From NCBI RefSeq assembly GCF_014851395.1, contig NW_024041150.1, positions 45,298,356-45,362,355 of the forward strand: DNA of 64,000 nt, written 5' to 3'. Position 1 is the first letter of the stretch. Each line of letters begins with the position of its first letter. The DNA is from Micropterus salmoides (taxonomy: Eukaryota > Chordata > Actinopteri > Centrarchiformes > Centrarchidae). The notes under the pieces are model-generated. The model had not been told where the DNA came from. It ran no database searches and saw nothing but the letters and a program-made list of their open reading frames with translations. Made by a program: the position numbers and the translations under genes. Shown piece by piece: positions 1 through 10,283 of the stretch.

Positions 1-340
1 ATTGAAATAATGACAGTAAAGCAGTAAAATGGTATAACGGTGAGTAAAAATTAAACAGCATTATAAATTACCTTCAACAGCATGCAGCAAAATAAGAGTG
101 AGCTCCAAAATTAAACTTTGTAAAATCTTTGCTAAAGCTTTGTGTGACAAACTTACCATCATTAAAGAACTAAAGAATAAATTGAAATAATTACAGTAAA
201 ATAGTATAACAGTGAGTTAAAATTAAACAGCATTTTAAATTACCTTCAACAGCATGCAGCAAAATAAGAGAGAGTTCCAAAATTAAACTTTGTAAAATCT
301 TTGCTAGTGCTTTGTCTTACAAACTTGCTATCATTATCAT
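1..340. repeat. Tandem ~180-bp units, left arm of foldback element
   Basis: Two head-to-tail units start at 1 and 181, both opening with ATTGAAATAAT and both containing TACCTTCAACAGCATGCAGC and AAACTTTGTAAAATCTTTGCT. They are diverged by small indels. Confidence 0.8.
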
Positions 341-2835
341 TCAAAAGCTGTAGCCTAGTCTTAAAGTTGTGAGTCTTAAAACTTTAATCCTTCTAGAGTC
401 TGTGTCTCTTCCTCTCTGTCCTCTCTCTTTCTGGTGTAACATAGGCTGTGCAGGGTGAATTGAGGAATGTGCTCCACCCCCCGCACCTCCTTCCATCCCT
501 CCCCTCCCTCTGTTTTCTCAATTAGCCACATCAAGTTGTGTGTTGTAACTGTCATTAGCATCTTCAGGTAATCTTGTAGACCAGTTATGGAAAAGAGTTA
601 TCTATAACCCCAGACTCCGGTTGTTAAAAACGGTCTGGGTTTATCAGACAGAGTTCGTTTTCGAAACAGGAACCTATTTTTATCAGCGGAGACAAGAGTT
701 TGGAACTACAGACTATATAATAATCTGGTTGTACCAGAAGTAACGGTCCCCAACCCCTCACCAGTTATTTCCCACATGCTGTCACATACAAAATAGGGTG
801 GGCAGAGTTAGCTGTGAGCCAATGATAAGAGACTAGGATGGGTTACCATAGGCCAATGATGGGAGTCTGTGAAAATAAAACCAGAACATTGTCTAAACAT
901 AATAAGTAATAGTCTTTTATCTTCTGTTAGAATGCTATTTCAGTGAAGGTGGTAGTTAAGTGTTTTAATTTAACTTTTTTAAATCTTTGGTTCACCAATA
1001 TACAGTCTATTGGAACTTGATACGTGCAAAGCAGCAAATATTATATTACAGAGGGTAAAAACTTCCTTGTGGTGTTAATTAATTGTGATTCTTCATATGC
1101 ATCACTTTACAAATTTCTACAATAATCCTCAAGGGTGGGTTCACACCTAAAGGTCCGGTTCCTGAATCAAACCACTAAAAGGGAAATGAAAACAATTGAA
1201 TGCACTGCAACAGTCTAGATTATAAATATCGAACATAAAACTTACACCAAAAGAAATTAAAAGATACAAAAATAAATAATAAAACAACTAAAAATATTCT
1301 TGATGAAAAGCCTAGCACCTTTGATATATTGAACTTTCAAGCATGTTGGGTCCAAATTCATGAATTCAATCAAGGACATACATAAATACATATGTATTAT
1401 GTAAACATTGCCTGCTTTTATCCTTTTAGCCATTTGCAGGGGCTAAATCCATGATGTACGATATCCAGGTAGAAATATGGAGGGGTTTGTTTTTTACCCA
1501 CTGAACAACCAATAATCAGATGACATTTCCACAAAATGGTTTATTCTAAGACCTTTAGGTGGGAATTTCCCTTTTAGTGTTAACTTACACATAGAAGATT
1601 GATCCTGATGAGTTTTGCGGTATTAGTTTTACACATTTTAAATATGGGGAAGAGAGAGAGAGCATTGGCATTTGATCACTACATGGTAGGGATCACTAAA
1701 TTGCTTTGCAGTTGTAGATTTACTACATAACAAATGTAATGAAAATTACGAGTTAACCCTAGAGTTTGGGTTATCGATGGCAATCTGTTTTCCTCTTTTG
1801 TAGTGTCTCTGAAAAATGCTATGGAAGGGGATACTAGAAAAAAAAATAGAAACAGCATGGTCTCAAAAAAGAGGTCGCAGCAGTGATGAGAGTTTTTACT
1901 AAAACCTTATTGTCAAGGGCAAACTAGCCACTATGGTTGAATGCAAGACATGCAATGAAACAGTGTAAGACTGCTGAACATCCTGTTCTGGCTAGTCAAG
2001 AACCCCGTGGTAAATCTGGGCATTACATAAAAAAATAAAAAGCCATATGATAGATATTGTTACAGACTTTTGTTGTTGAAGCTGCTGGTTCCTGTTGAGC
2101 TTTGGAACGTGCAATAAGTGTTATTAGCACAGATCACGGTTGAGCCAAAATAAAGAAGCTGATTTTTATTCTTTTACCTGTAGGAGATTTATTATAACCT
2201 TCTGTTTTATTTTCAACAGAAAACTACTGTCCTGTTATGTCAACAAAGTAGCTAACTAGCATTTGAATACTTCATCCCCAAGGGAAGGGTTCTGGATTTC
2301 ATGACCTCTGTAATAGTCTAATAAACCCTAATTAGCAAAAGGCAGCTGGTTCTCAGTAGAAGGATCAAACTTTAGCTCTTGAAGTTTCCAGTTGATGAAG
2401 TTGTAAACTATATATATTTTTTTATAATTCTAGCTTTTTTTACTAAAGGGAAAGAGGAGGCCTGTTAGCATGACTAGTGACTTAGTTATGAGTAAGGCTT
2501 TAGTTTAGAATGAGGGACATAGTCTATATGTTACTGAAAGACTACATTTAGAGTTATTTGGACGCTGTTAACACTGTAGTTTTTTTTTTTTTTTGCTACA
2601 TAAGAATTGTCCTTATTTTGTAAGTGTAACTAAAAATTGAATATTTAGTTTAGATTACAATATTCTCTTAATAGAAATACCCCATTCTTTTATTCATCCA
2701 TGCTGGAGTGTCGCTCCATGCTAGCTAGGAAGGAACTAAGAGGGAACTGCTCTTGCTTCTGATACAACCAGATTATTATATAGTCTGTAGTTCCAAACTC
2801 TTGTCTCCGGCTGATAAAAATAGGTTCCTGTTTCG

Positions 2836-3295
2836 ATTTTACAAAGTTTAATTTTGGAACTCTCTTATTTTAACTCTTATTTTGCTGCATGCTGTTGAAG
2901 GTAATTTAAAATGCTGTTTAATTTTAACTCACTGTTATACTATTTTACTGTAATTTATTTCAATTTATTCTTTAGTTCTTTAATGATGGTAAGTTGTCAC
3001 ACAAAGCTTTAGCAAAGATTTTGAAGTTAATTAAAAAATCTGTTTAATTTTAACTCACTGTTATACTATTTTACTATAATTATTTCATTTTATTCTTTAG
3101 TTCTTTAATGATGGTAAGTTTGTCACACAAAGCTTTAGCAAAGATTTTACAAAGTTTAATTTTGGAGCTCACTCTTATTTTGCTGCATGCTGTTGAAGGT
3201 AATTTATAATGCTGTTTAATTTTTACTCACTGTTATACCATTTCACTGCTTTACTGTCATTATTTCAATTTCTTCTTCATTTGTTTAATAATAAA
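2836..3295. repeat. Tandem ~180-bp units, right arm of foldback element
   Basis: About three units in the opposite orientation to those at 1-340, recognised by GCATGCTGTTGAAGGTAA (twice) and AGCTTTAGCAAAGATTTT. The middle unit has lost its central part around 3025. Confidence 0.8.
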
Positions 3296-3690
3296 GACTG
3301 ACTTGATTCCAAATCTCTCCTACTGATCCTTTGCTGGCCCTGGAGATTCCTCCTTTACTTATAACTCACTGCTATACTTTTTTAATGATAAATTTATTGC
3401 CATAAACACCTACTAGCTAATTCATTCAAGTTTTATTACTTAATAAAAGTCTTTAAATCAATGAAAAACCTCCTCCAACGGTTGGGGCGGGACCGGATGC
3501 ACCCCCTCTTATCAGTTACATACACATATCCGGTATGGGGGCGGGACCGGAAGTAGCTGTCAAAATTAGTTTGATGGAATGTCATGTATATTTCTCTGTT
3601 CAGTTCGAGAAAAAGGAGATGGAGAGAAAAACCTTTAAAGCAAACTGGGCCGCATATTCAGCATGGCTGAGAGAGGCGAGCCGCAGGGAC
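3296..3690. other. No gene seen; leader of the retroviral relic likely begins here
   Basis: Holds two GGGGCGGGACCGGA motifs (near 3485 and 3539) about 55 bp apart and short open frames without recognisable domains. No clear LTR or primer-binding site could be found. Confidence 0.4.
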
Positions 3691-4440
3691 AGAAAATTAC
3701 AGGCAGGGACCGACCCCCTCTAACAATTCTGCATCTCAGTGTGTCAGACTAGATCTGGACCTGGACTCAGTTCCTCCACAACCACGTCAGCCAAACCCTG
3801 CTCCACCTGCCGACCGACCAGCAGCCGTAGCGGCAGCATCTCAGCCACTGCCAGGAGGACAGACAGTGGAGGAGAAACCTGCTGTCAAAAATATTTACAC
3901 ACAGAACGAGCTAACAGCAGCAGCCTCAGCTGTGGGAAGGGGAACAACCCCCCCACCATACGGGGAGCCATCCAGCCCGCACCACACCAGATCCAACAAG
4001 ATTTATTTACCAACCTCGAATCCACCTACAAACCTCCATGTGACAGCCCCAATGATGGAAGTGGCGTCCGGAGATGGAAGCGCACAGCTGATCCACAGAC
4101 CGTGGCTATTCAGCGAGATGAAGGAAGCATCACAGCAGCTTCCTCGAGTTCAGGACGGTGGGGTGAAATATGCTGAACATCTGCTGATCTTCTGCCAACA
4201 ATTTAGACACACTACCGCTGAACTGAGACGATTGTTACAGAGACAGCAGCAGAAAGACAGGCTGCAAATGGCACAGCTGCATCAAGATCAGAGAAAAGGC
4301 AGAGGAAGAGACAGAGGTCGGGGTCGCAGAGGACGAGGAAGAGGCCGTGGCAGATCTGATACTTGTTACATCTGCAAAAAGCACGGACATTGGGCCTGAG
4401 ACTGCCCAGAGTCTAACAAAGGACAGATGGCTGATTGACT
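3690..4440 (+). pseudogene. Endogenous retrovirus gag relic
   Basis: A frame open from about 3770 encodes a proline-rich stretch with a PPPY late-domain-type motif. A capsid-like start follows (near 4090-4230), then a highly basic Arg-Gly tract, and then a nucleocapsid zinc knuckle beginning CYICKKHGHW. The capsid is much shorter than in intact gag proteins, so an internal deletion is likely. An in-frame stop (TGA at 4397-4399) falls inside the knuckle, just before its last cysteine, and looks like CpG decay of an arginine codon. The integrase piece at 6729-7590 belongs to the same provirus. The order (proline-rich, capsid, single knuckle) resembles gamma/epsilon-type retroviruses; this is inference. 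The copy is clearly defective. Confidence 0.65.
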
Positions 4441-4529
4441 AGCAGGCAGGTAACCGAGGACAGAGAAGGAAGGTTTGGACACTGGAACTGTGATGACAGA
4501 GCAACCTGCACATGAATCACGTGAGAGCA

Positions 4530-4547
4530 CCCACACACACACAGACA

Positions 4548-4586
<39 letters not shown>

Positions 4587-4779
4587 ACACACAGACACAC
4601 AGACACACAGACACAGACACAGACACACACACAGACACACACACACACAGAGACACACACACACACACAGACACACACACACACACAGACACAGACACAC
4701 ACACAGACACACACACAGACACACAGGCACACACACACACAGACACAGACACAGACACACACACACAGGCACACACACA

Positions 4780-4874
<95 letters not shown>

Positions 4875-4903
4875 ACAAACACACACACACAGACACACAC
4901 ACA
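4530..4903. repeat. (CA)n microsatellite with interspersed CAGA
   Basis: About 370 bp of CA repeats broken by CAGA and rare GGCA units in the first 250 bp, pure from about 4780 to 4872. All long frames across it, on both strands, are repeat artefacts. Confidence 0.95.
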
Positions 4904-4904
4904 A

Positions 4905-5085
4905 ATGTTAAAACTGGAGCAGACATGCCGACTTTGATAAATGAGGCTATTCTGTATCTTGAGCAGAGACAGGAAACTGATAAAGTAAAATCAACAGGGA
5001 TATTTGCTAAATACAAGAATGACGCATTTCAACGCATGCCTGAACATATAATCAATGTGGCAGGGAAAGATATCAGATTTCTCCA
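4905..5085 (+). pseudogene. Possible protease-region fragment of the endogenous retrovirus
   Basis: A ~60-codon open stretch continues in one frame from the microsatellite. It begins with a TGAD tetrapeptide, which resembles the active-site region of retroviral aspartic proteases, but the residue before it is lysine, not the catalytic aspartate. The stretch lies where the gag-pol junction of the provirus should be and ends abruptly where Gypsy sequence starts. The rest of protease, reverse transcriptase and RNase H are absent. The identification is weak. Confidence 0.3.
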
Positions 5086-6728
5086 GCTCCTCGTGTCCGG
5101 TCCGTGGTCCTCACCCCAGCTGTCTCGTCCATGGTCCTGAGCCCAGCTGTCTCGTCCGTGGTCCTCAGCCCAGCAGCTCAGTCCATGGTCCCCAGCCCAG
5201 CTGTCCAGTCGGTGGTCAGGCCGACTCCAGCTCCTCGTGTCCGGTCTATGGCCTCCAACCCATCTATCCAGTCGGTGGTCAGGCTGACTCCAGCTCCTCG
5301 TGTCCGGTGCATGGTAATCAGCCCAGCTGTTCAGTCCATGGTATCCAGCCCAGCTGTCTCACCCGTGGACCTCAGCCCAGCTGCTTGGCCAGTGGTCCTC
5401 AGCCCAGCCGTCTCGCCAGCGGTCCTCAGTCCAGCTCTGCCACTTGAGGCCTCAGGCCTCCTACGTCGGCCTCCTGACCAACCTCCGGAGAGGTTCCGCC
5501 TTCAGCGCTGGCCTCCTGCCGATCTCCTGAATTCTGTGACCCCCCCTGTTCTGCCCGGCCTCATGGGTCGTCCCACGGGACACCCACCTGAACTGTTTTG
5601 CCCTCCTGGTCTACTCGGTCGACCTTCGGGTCTGCCTCCTGAACTTTTGTTCACCTCTGGCCACCCGGGACGGCCTCCTGAACTGTGTTTTCCCCCTGAT
5701 TTACTCGGCCTGTCAGGTCGTCCCCCGGGACGACCTCCTGAACTACGTGATCCCTTTGGTCTGCACGGCCTCCTGGGTCGCCCTCCGGGACGGCCTCCTG
5801 AACACTGCTTACCCCCTGCCCTGCCTGGCCGGTGTGGTCGTCCTCCGGGACGACCTCCTGAACTGTGTGTTCTCCGTTACCCTCTTGGCCTGCTCAAATG
5901 ACCTCCTGGTCGGCCTCCCGAACTGTGCTGCCCCTCTGCCCTGCCCTGCATGTTAGGCCAAGCGCCTTACCTGCCCTGTTTCCTGGGCATAATCTGCCTG
6001 TTGGGTGGTTCCCCCGGACTGTTTTGTCCCCTTGGCCTGCTTGTGCGACCTCCCGAACTCTGTCGCCCTCTTGCCTTGCCCTCTGGCCACCCACCTGAGA
6101 GTTCCTGGTCTGGCCCTCCTACTGTCCTCCCTCCGCCCACCCTGGGCCGGCTTGGGCCTTGTTTTGATTTTGTGCTGTTTTGGGTTTTGTTGACCGTCTG
6201 GAGACACTCGTCGGTGGGGGGGTACTGTCACGCTCTGCCAGTTGGCCATCCTTTGTGTTGCACTTTTGAGTTTAGTATCTGCCTTAGTATGTTGAGTTTT
6301 GGGTTCTGTCCTGTCTAGTGTCCAGTATCTGCTATATAGTCTGCTTGTCATGTCAAGTCTCTGTTTTCCTCTGCTCTCTCTCTCTGCCTCGTTAGTCTAA
6401 TGTCTGTCACCTGTGTTGCTCCCGCCCTGCTCGTTAGTCCCTGTGTATATATACCTGGTGTTTAAGTCTTGTCCTTGTCCGGTCATTGGTCATGTTACCC
6501 CCCAGTCTGTCGTGTGTGTACTCTCTACCTGCCTGTAACCAGCCTTGCTTGTCTTGTCTTGTCTCCCTGTACTTTTGGATTTTGGATTTTGGATTTCTGT
6601 TATTCAGCCACTCACCTGTAAGTGTGCTCGCTTTTGGTTATATTAAAACCCTTTGTTGAACTATACCTACTCCGCTCTGTGTCCTGCGTTTAGGTCCTCC
6701 AACCTGCCTCCACACCACGATCGTGACA
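5086..6728 (+). mobile_element. 3' end of a Gypsy LTR retrotransposon inside the provirus
   Basis: The element ends in a complete 3' LTR (6226-6728) preceded by a G-rich polypurine tract (6214-6222). Upstream of that is a proline-rich coding-like region made of degenerate repeats (PSCLVHGPQ-like at 5090-5440, then GRPPGRPPEL-like at 5560-5900), typical of the region between integrase and 3' LTR. Gypsy gag, protease, reverse transcriptase and integrase are all missing. The LTR's last base joins directly to retroviral integrase sequence, so the Gypsy 3' boundary is intact while the 5' boundary was lost together with most of the host provirus pol. Confidence 0.75.
6226..6728 (+). repeat. Gypsy 3' LTR
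   Basis: Starts TGTCACG and ends CGTGACA, an inverted terminal pair typical of fish Gypsy LTRs. A TATA-like TATATATA sits at 6446-6453, a TATTAAAACCC polyadenylation-like signal near 6640, and a triple TTTTGGA repeat near 6573-6597. It shares its promoter region (CTCCCGCCCTGCTCGTTA, then TGTCCGGTCATTG) with the solo LTR at 15632-16255. Confidence 0.85.
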
Positions 6729-7590
6729 GATTCAGATCCCACAGCTGGCACACCCACCCCCAGACAAACAATTTGAGCACCTGCAAATGGACTTCATTGA
6801 ACTGACACCGTCACAGGGGAAGAAATATTGTCTTATCATGGTAGAAATGTTCTCTAAATGGGTAGAGGCATTTCTAACATCTAAACAGGACGCAGCAGCA
6901 GTTTCAAAAGCTTTGATAAGCCAGATCATTCCTCGCTGGGGGATCCCAGCTAAGATCTCCAGTGATAACGGCACACCTGTCATCAGCGCAGCATTGAAAA
7001 GTGTAGGGGAATATATGGGGATTGATCTGAGGCAACATTGTGCCTATCATCCAGCTAGCGGAAGTGCAGTTGAAAGAGAGAACGGGACGTTGAAAAACAA
7101 GCTTGTTAAATGCTGTGAAGAAACAGGTTTAACATGGAAAATGCCGATCGTTTTAATGCACATGACGAGCCAGATGAGGGGCAGAGGGGGTCTCAGTCCT
7201 TTTGAAGTCCTATTTGGCAGACCATTGAACACAGGGATTGGGCCAGTAAAAAGACAACTCCCTGATACCAGCCAATGTGAGGATGAAATGCTGAGATATT
7301 GTGCTAATTTGTCCTCTGTGCTTTCTGAAATTCACATGCAGGTCAAAAACACCATCCCGAAGGCTGCAGAAAAGAAACACGATCTGGAGCCAGGGGACTG
7401 GATCGTGGTGAGGGACTAAAGGAGAAAGAAATGGCGGGCTCGCAGGTGGACTGGGCCATTTCAGATACTGCTAACAACAGAAACAGCAGTAAAAGTGGCT
7501 GAAAGAGCAACTTGGATTCACGCCACCCACTGCAAACGAGTGCCAAAGCAACCAAAAGGCCTCAGACCAGGTGAAGATCGAGATCAGTGA
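6729..7590 (+). pseudogene. Endogenous retrovirus integrase relic
   Basis: An open frame (6729-7419) encodes the catalytic core of a retroviral integrase. The D,D-35-E residues are visible as the Asp of MDFIEL, the Asp of SDNG and the Glu of AVERENG, with FSKWVEAF between the first two. After an in-frame stop (TAA at 7417-7419) the same frame continues to about 7590 with a basic, Trp-rich C-terminal domain ending in a KRVPKQ-like segment, as in gammaretrovirus-like integrases. The N-terminal zinc-binding domain is missing, cut off by the Gypsy LTR at 6728. Together with gag at 3690-4440 this marks one provirus interrupted in the middle. It is non-functional as it stands. Confidence 0.8.
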
Positions 7591-8282
7591 GTGAGCTGAG
7601 CTTTCCCCTGCCTTGTGTTCCTAGGGAGGGAGGAGAGTGGAGATCTCTGAGACCACCTAGAACCACTAATCTCCCGAACACTCACCGCGGGCACACTGAT
7701 TACAGGGGTAGGCAAGGTGACACAACTGATAAGACATGACACCAGAAACCAACAGATAGCTCTGGAGAGGTGACAGACCGAGAGAAAACGGAGGCGTTGT
7801 TCTGCTCACTGTCATCATCATCCTGTCATCATTTCCAAACATGAAAACAACAAACTTTGGCCTGACTAAGGGAAAGATCCAGGCCGAAGAGGAGTCACAC
7901 GTCCTCCCTGACAGCCTGGCTGGGCTGAAAGACAATGCATGGTACGCAACCATGATGACCACTTCAAGAAAAGTGACCAATCAGAGGAGTTATGCGTGTG
8001 CACAGCTCCCTCATGGAGTGGGAGACTCCAGTGAAACCCAGACCACTAAATAACGGAGCAGAAAATCTACAAGCCCATCACGACAACGAATCCAACAGCC
8101 CAAACTGGAATGGTGTGTTTCACCAGACAGTGTCTCACACCAAGAGATTGTTTCCTAGGAACATCATCATGTAAGCAGACGGTTACAGCAACCTGCGGCA
8201 TGACATCTGATCATGGAGCCAGCAAGGAGTACAAGTGGACGCAGCCAAGCATCGCCCCACTGAACCTGAATTAAGAGTGAAA
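7591..8282 (+). pseudogene. Probable env relic of the provirus
   Basis: Follows integrase in the position expected for env. A frame at 7841-8053 contains an NAWY...YAC.QLPHG pattern reminiscent of the surface subunit of fish endogenous retroviruses, and later cysteine-rich pieces (8120-8250) lie in another frame. There are several stops and frame changes, and the sequence ends where the Penelope-like element begins. No transmembrane subunit or 3' LTR is present. The assignment rests on position and a faint pattern only. Confidence 0.35.
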
Positions 8283-8755
8283 ACCCGGTTCTTACAATTA
8301 TCCAATGAAGGTTAAAATGAAGGGCAACTGGACTTGGTTGAAGCTACTAGAAGACGTTTCGTCCCTCATCCAAAGGACTTCTTCAGTTCTGACTGACTGG
8401 CAGGGAAACTCAGCTATTTAACCTCAGTGGGGTCGTTATCCCGGGTCATCGATACCGCTGGTTCGTTAGTGTTACTTGTTGCTGTGACGACAGTCGTTAC
8501 AGTCGTTAAGACGACCTGTGGCCAGGACTGAACGACCATCGTTGGTATCTTCACCTGAGGCCAATAGGTTACGTTTGTTGAGTTTCCTGGGAAGTGATGA
8601 AAGGACAGCATTGTAAGTGGGGGATAAGTGGTGGCGTAGACCCCCTCCCCTGTTCAATGACGGCTTCTCAACCCTGGTGTAGATGCTTCCTTGACACCTC
8701 TTTCAAACCATCCATCTTCTCTGTCTAAAATGTGCACCTGGTGGTCACCACCATC

Positions 8756-8816
8756 CTAACGGTTTCTACTGCCTCTATGGTGCATCCCCACCATAGAGGC
8801 AGTAGAAACCGTTAGG
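8756..8816. repeat. Perfect 28-bp palindrome arms at the inverted junction
   Basis: Arms 8756-8783 and 8789-8816 are exact reverse complements around a 5-base spacer (CATCC). The right arm is also coding sequence of the reverse transcriptase (TIEAVETVR). Confidence 0.9.
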
Positions 8817-9635
8817 AAACGGCTAACACAAGACAACACCCTGGACAACAGAACTAGCCTCAGCCCTGACCAAATCTGCAAATTACTCGACCTCTGTCTA
8901 AACACCACCTACTTCCAGTACAACGGTGGATTCTACAGACAGAAGCATGGCTGTGCCAGGGGCTCACCGGTATCCCCGATTGTGGCCAACATCTACATGG
9001 AAGAAGTGGAGAGTAAAGCCCTCAACTCCTTCAGAGGAATAGCACCGAGCCACTGGTACAGATATGTGGACGACACCTGGGTCAAAATCCAGGAAGTGCA
9101 AGCCTTCACAGAACACATCAACTCTGTGGACAGTAACATCAAGTTCACACGAGAAGATGTTCACAACAACAGTTTGGCCTTCCTGGACTGCGCTGTACAC
9201 ATTGAAGAGGACAGGAGCCTGCAGATTGGTGTTTACAGAAAACCCACACACACAGACCAATACCTACTCTTCGATTCACAACACCCACTGGAGCACAAGC
9301 TAGGGGTCATGAGAACACTGCACCACAGAGCGGAAAACATACCAACAAGCGCCCAAGCCAGAGAGAAGGAACAGAACCACCTGAAGGGGGCACTTACAGC
9401 CTGTGGATACCCTAAATGGACCTTTGTGAAGACAGCCACAAAATCCAAGAAGAACAAAACTACAGGGGAGGAAAAGAAGGTCAAACGCAACAACATTGTG
9501 ATTCCATACGTGTCTGGAGTATCAGAGAAACTCAGGAGGATTTTTAACAAACATAACATCCCCGTGTTTTTTAAACACACTAAGACAGATGCTGGTACAC
9601 CCCAAAGACCGCACACCCAAACACAAGAAAATTAA
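8790..9635 (+). pseudogene. Penelope-like reverse transcriptase, 5'-truncated
   Basis: The frame is open from the palindrome at 8790 and encodes GSPVSPIVANIYMEE, then the catalytic RYVDD box, FLDCAVH, and YRKPTHTDQY, all characteristic of Penelope-type reverse transcriptases. The N-terminal fingers are missing, so this copy is truncated at its 5' end; a complete protein would be several hundred residues longer. The frame ends at 9635 and the nuclease domain continues in another frame starting before 9600, so a frameshift near 9590 separates the two domains. In life the enzyme would copy its own RNA at a nick. Confidence 0.85.
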
Positions 9636-9891
9636 TCTAGTGTATGCGGTCCAATGCAGTGAGGAATGCACAGACCTGTATATTGGGGAGACTAAACAAC
9701 CACTACACAAACGCATGGCTCAACACAGAAGGGCCAACTCCTCAGGTCAAGACTCTGCAGTCTACTTACATCTGAAGGACAGAGGACACTCGTTTGAGGA
9801 CCACCAGGTGCACATTTTAGACAGAGAAGATGGATGGTTTGAAAGAGGTGTCAAGGAAGCATCTACACCAGGGTTGAGAAGCCGTCATTGA
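9589..9891 (+). pseudogene. GIY-YIG endonuclease domain of the Penelope-like element
   Basis: About 100 residues with the GIY-YIG signature degenerate as LVYAVQC...LYIGET, the conserved arginine/histidine stretch KRMAQHRR, and a downstream Glu in WFERGVKEA in the place of the metal-binding glutamate. It follows the reverse transcriptase in a shifted frame. In intact elements the domain is fused to reverse transcriptase and nicks the target site. Here it is detached by the frameshift, and the copy is probably inactive. Confidence 0.8.
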
Positions 9892-10283
9892 ACAGGGGAG
9901 GGGGTCTACGCCACCACTTATCCCCCACTTACAATGCTGTCCTTTCATCACTTCCCAGGAAACTCAACAAACGTAACCTATTGGCCTCAGGTGAGGATAC
10001 CAACGATGGTCGTTCAGTCCTGGCCACAGGTAGTCTTAACGACTGTCGTCACAGCAACAAGTAACACTAACGAACCAACGGTATCGATGACCCGGGATAA
10101 CGACCCCACTGAGGTTAAATAGCTGAGTTTCTCTGCCAGTCAGTCAGAACTGAAGAAGTCCTTTGGATGAGGGACGAAAAGTCTTCCAGTATCTTCAACC
10201 AAGTCCAGTTGCCCTTGACTTTAACCTTCATTGGACAACTATGACCTGGATGACTGAGAATCTTCATAGGGTTCTTACAATTC

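Larger units (their letters stand above)
1..3295. mobile_element. Foldback-like non-autonomous DNA element with long inverted repeats
   Basis: The left arm (1-740) and right arm (about 2760-3295) are inverted copies of each other. The innermost part of each arm (656-740 against 2762-2845) matches almost base for base, and the outer part is built of ~180-bp tandem units. The left arm carries an extra ~315 bp (341-655) that the right arm lacks. The interior (741-2759) is AT-rich and shows no coding frame of note. No transposase is visible, so the element would have to be moved in trans. The left outer end is cut by the window edge, so target-site duplications cannot be checked. Long arms made of tandem units are the hallmark of foldback-type elements; assignment to a superfamily is not possible from this alone. 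Confidence 0.75.
8283..10283 (+). mobile_element. Penelope-like element with inverted 5' arm
   Basis: The body (8788-9891) encodes reverse transcriptase and GIY-YIG nuclease. The 3' region (9892-10283) contains the motifs TTTGGATGAGGGACGAAA and CCAGTTGCCCTTGA. The segment 8283-8742 is an inverted copy of the element's own last ~460 bp, joined to the body by a 28-bp-arm palindrome (8756-8816). This head-to-head arrangement matches the inverted or partial tandem copies reported for Penelope-like elements. A second, 5'-truncated copy lies at 34994-35563 on the minus strand. Confidence 0.85.

Noticed and set aside
376..561. Minus-strand 61-codon ORF
   Set aside because: Lies in the 315-bp extra segment of the foldback arm, low complexity, no domain.
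3480..3560. Primer-binding site complementary to a tRNA 3' end in the GGGGCGGGACCGGA motifs
   Set aside because: Only partial similarity to the proline-tRNA type and no LTR upstream.
3739..4176. Alternative-frame 145-codon ORF over gag
   Set aside because: The overlapping frame has the PPPY, basic and zinc-knuckle features; this one is its shadow.
4366..5016. Long Cys/Val-rich and Thr/His-rich open frames on both strands
   Set aside because: They are translations of the CA microsatellite; no start, splice or domain evidence.
8414..8657. Minus-strand ORFs in the inverted Penelope arm, also at 35143-35386 and 9934-10122
   Set aside because: The same non-coding 3' end of the element in three copies; conserved because of common descent, not coding.
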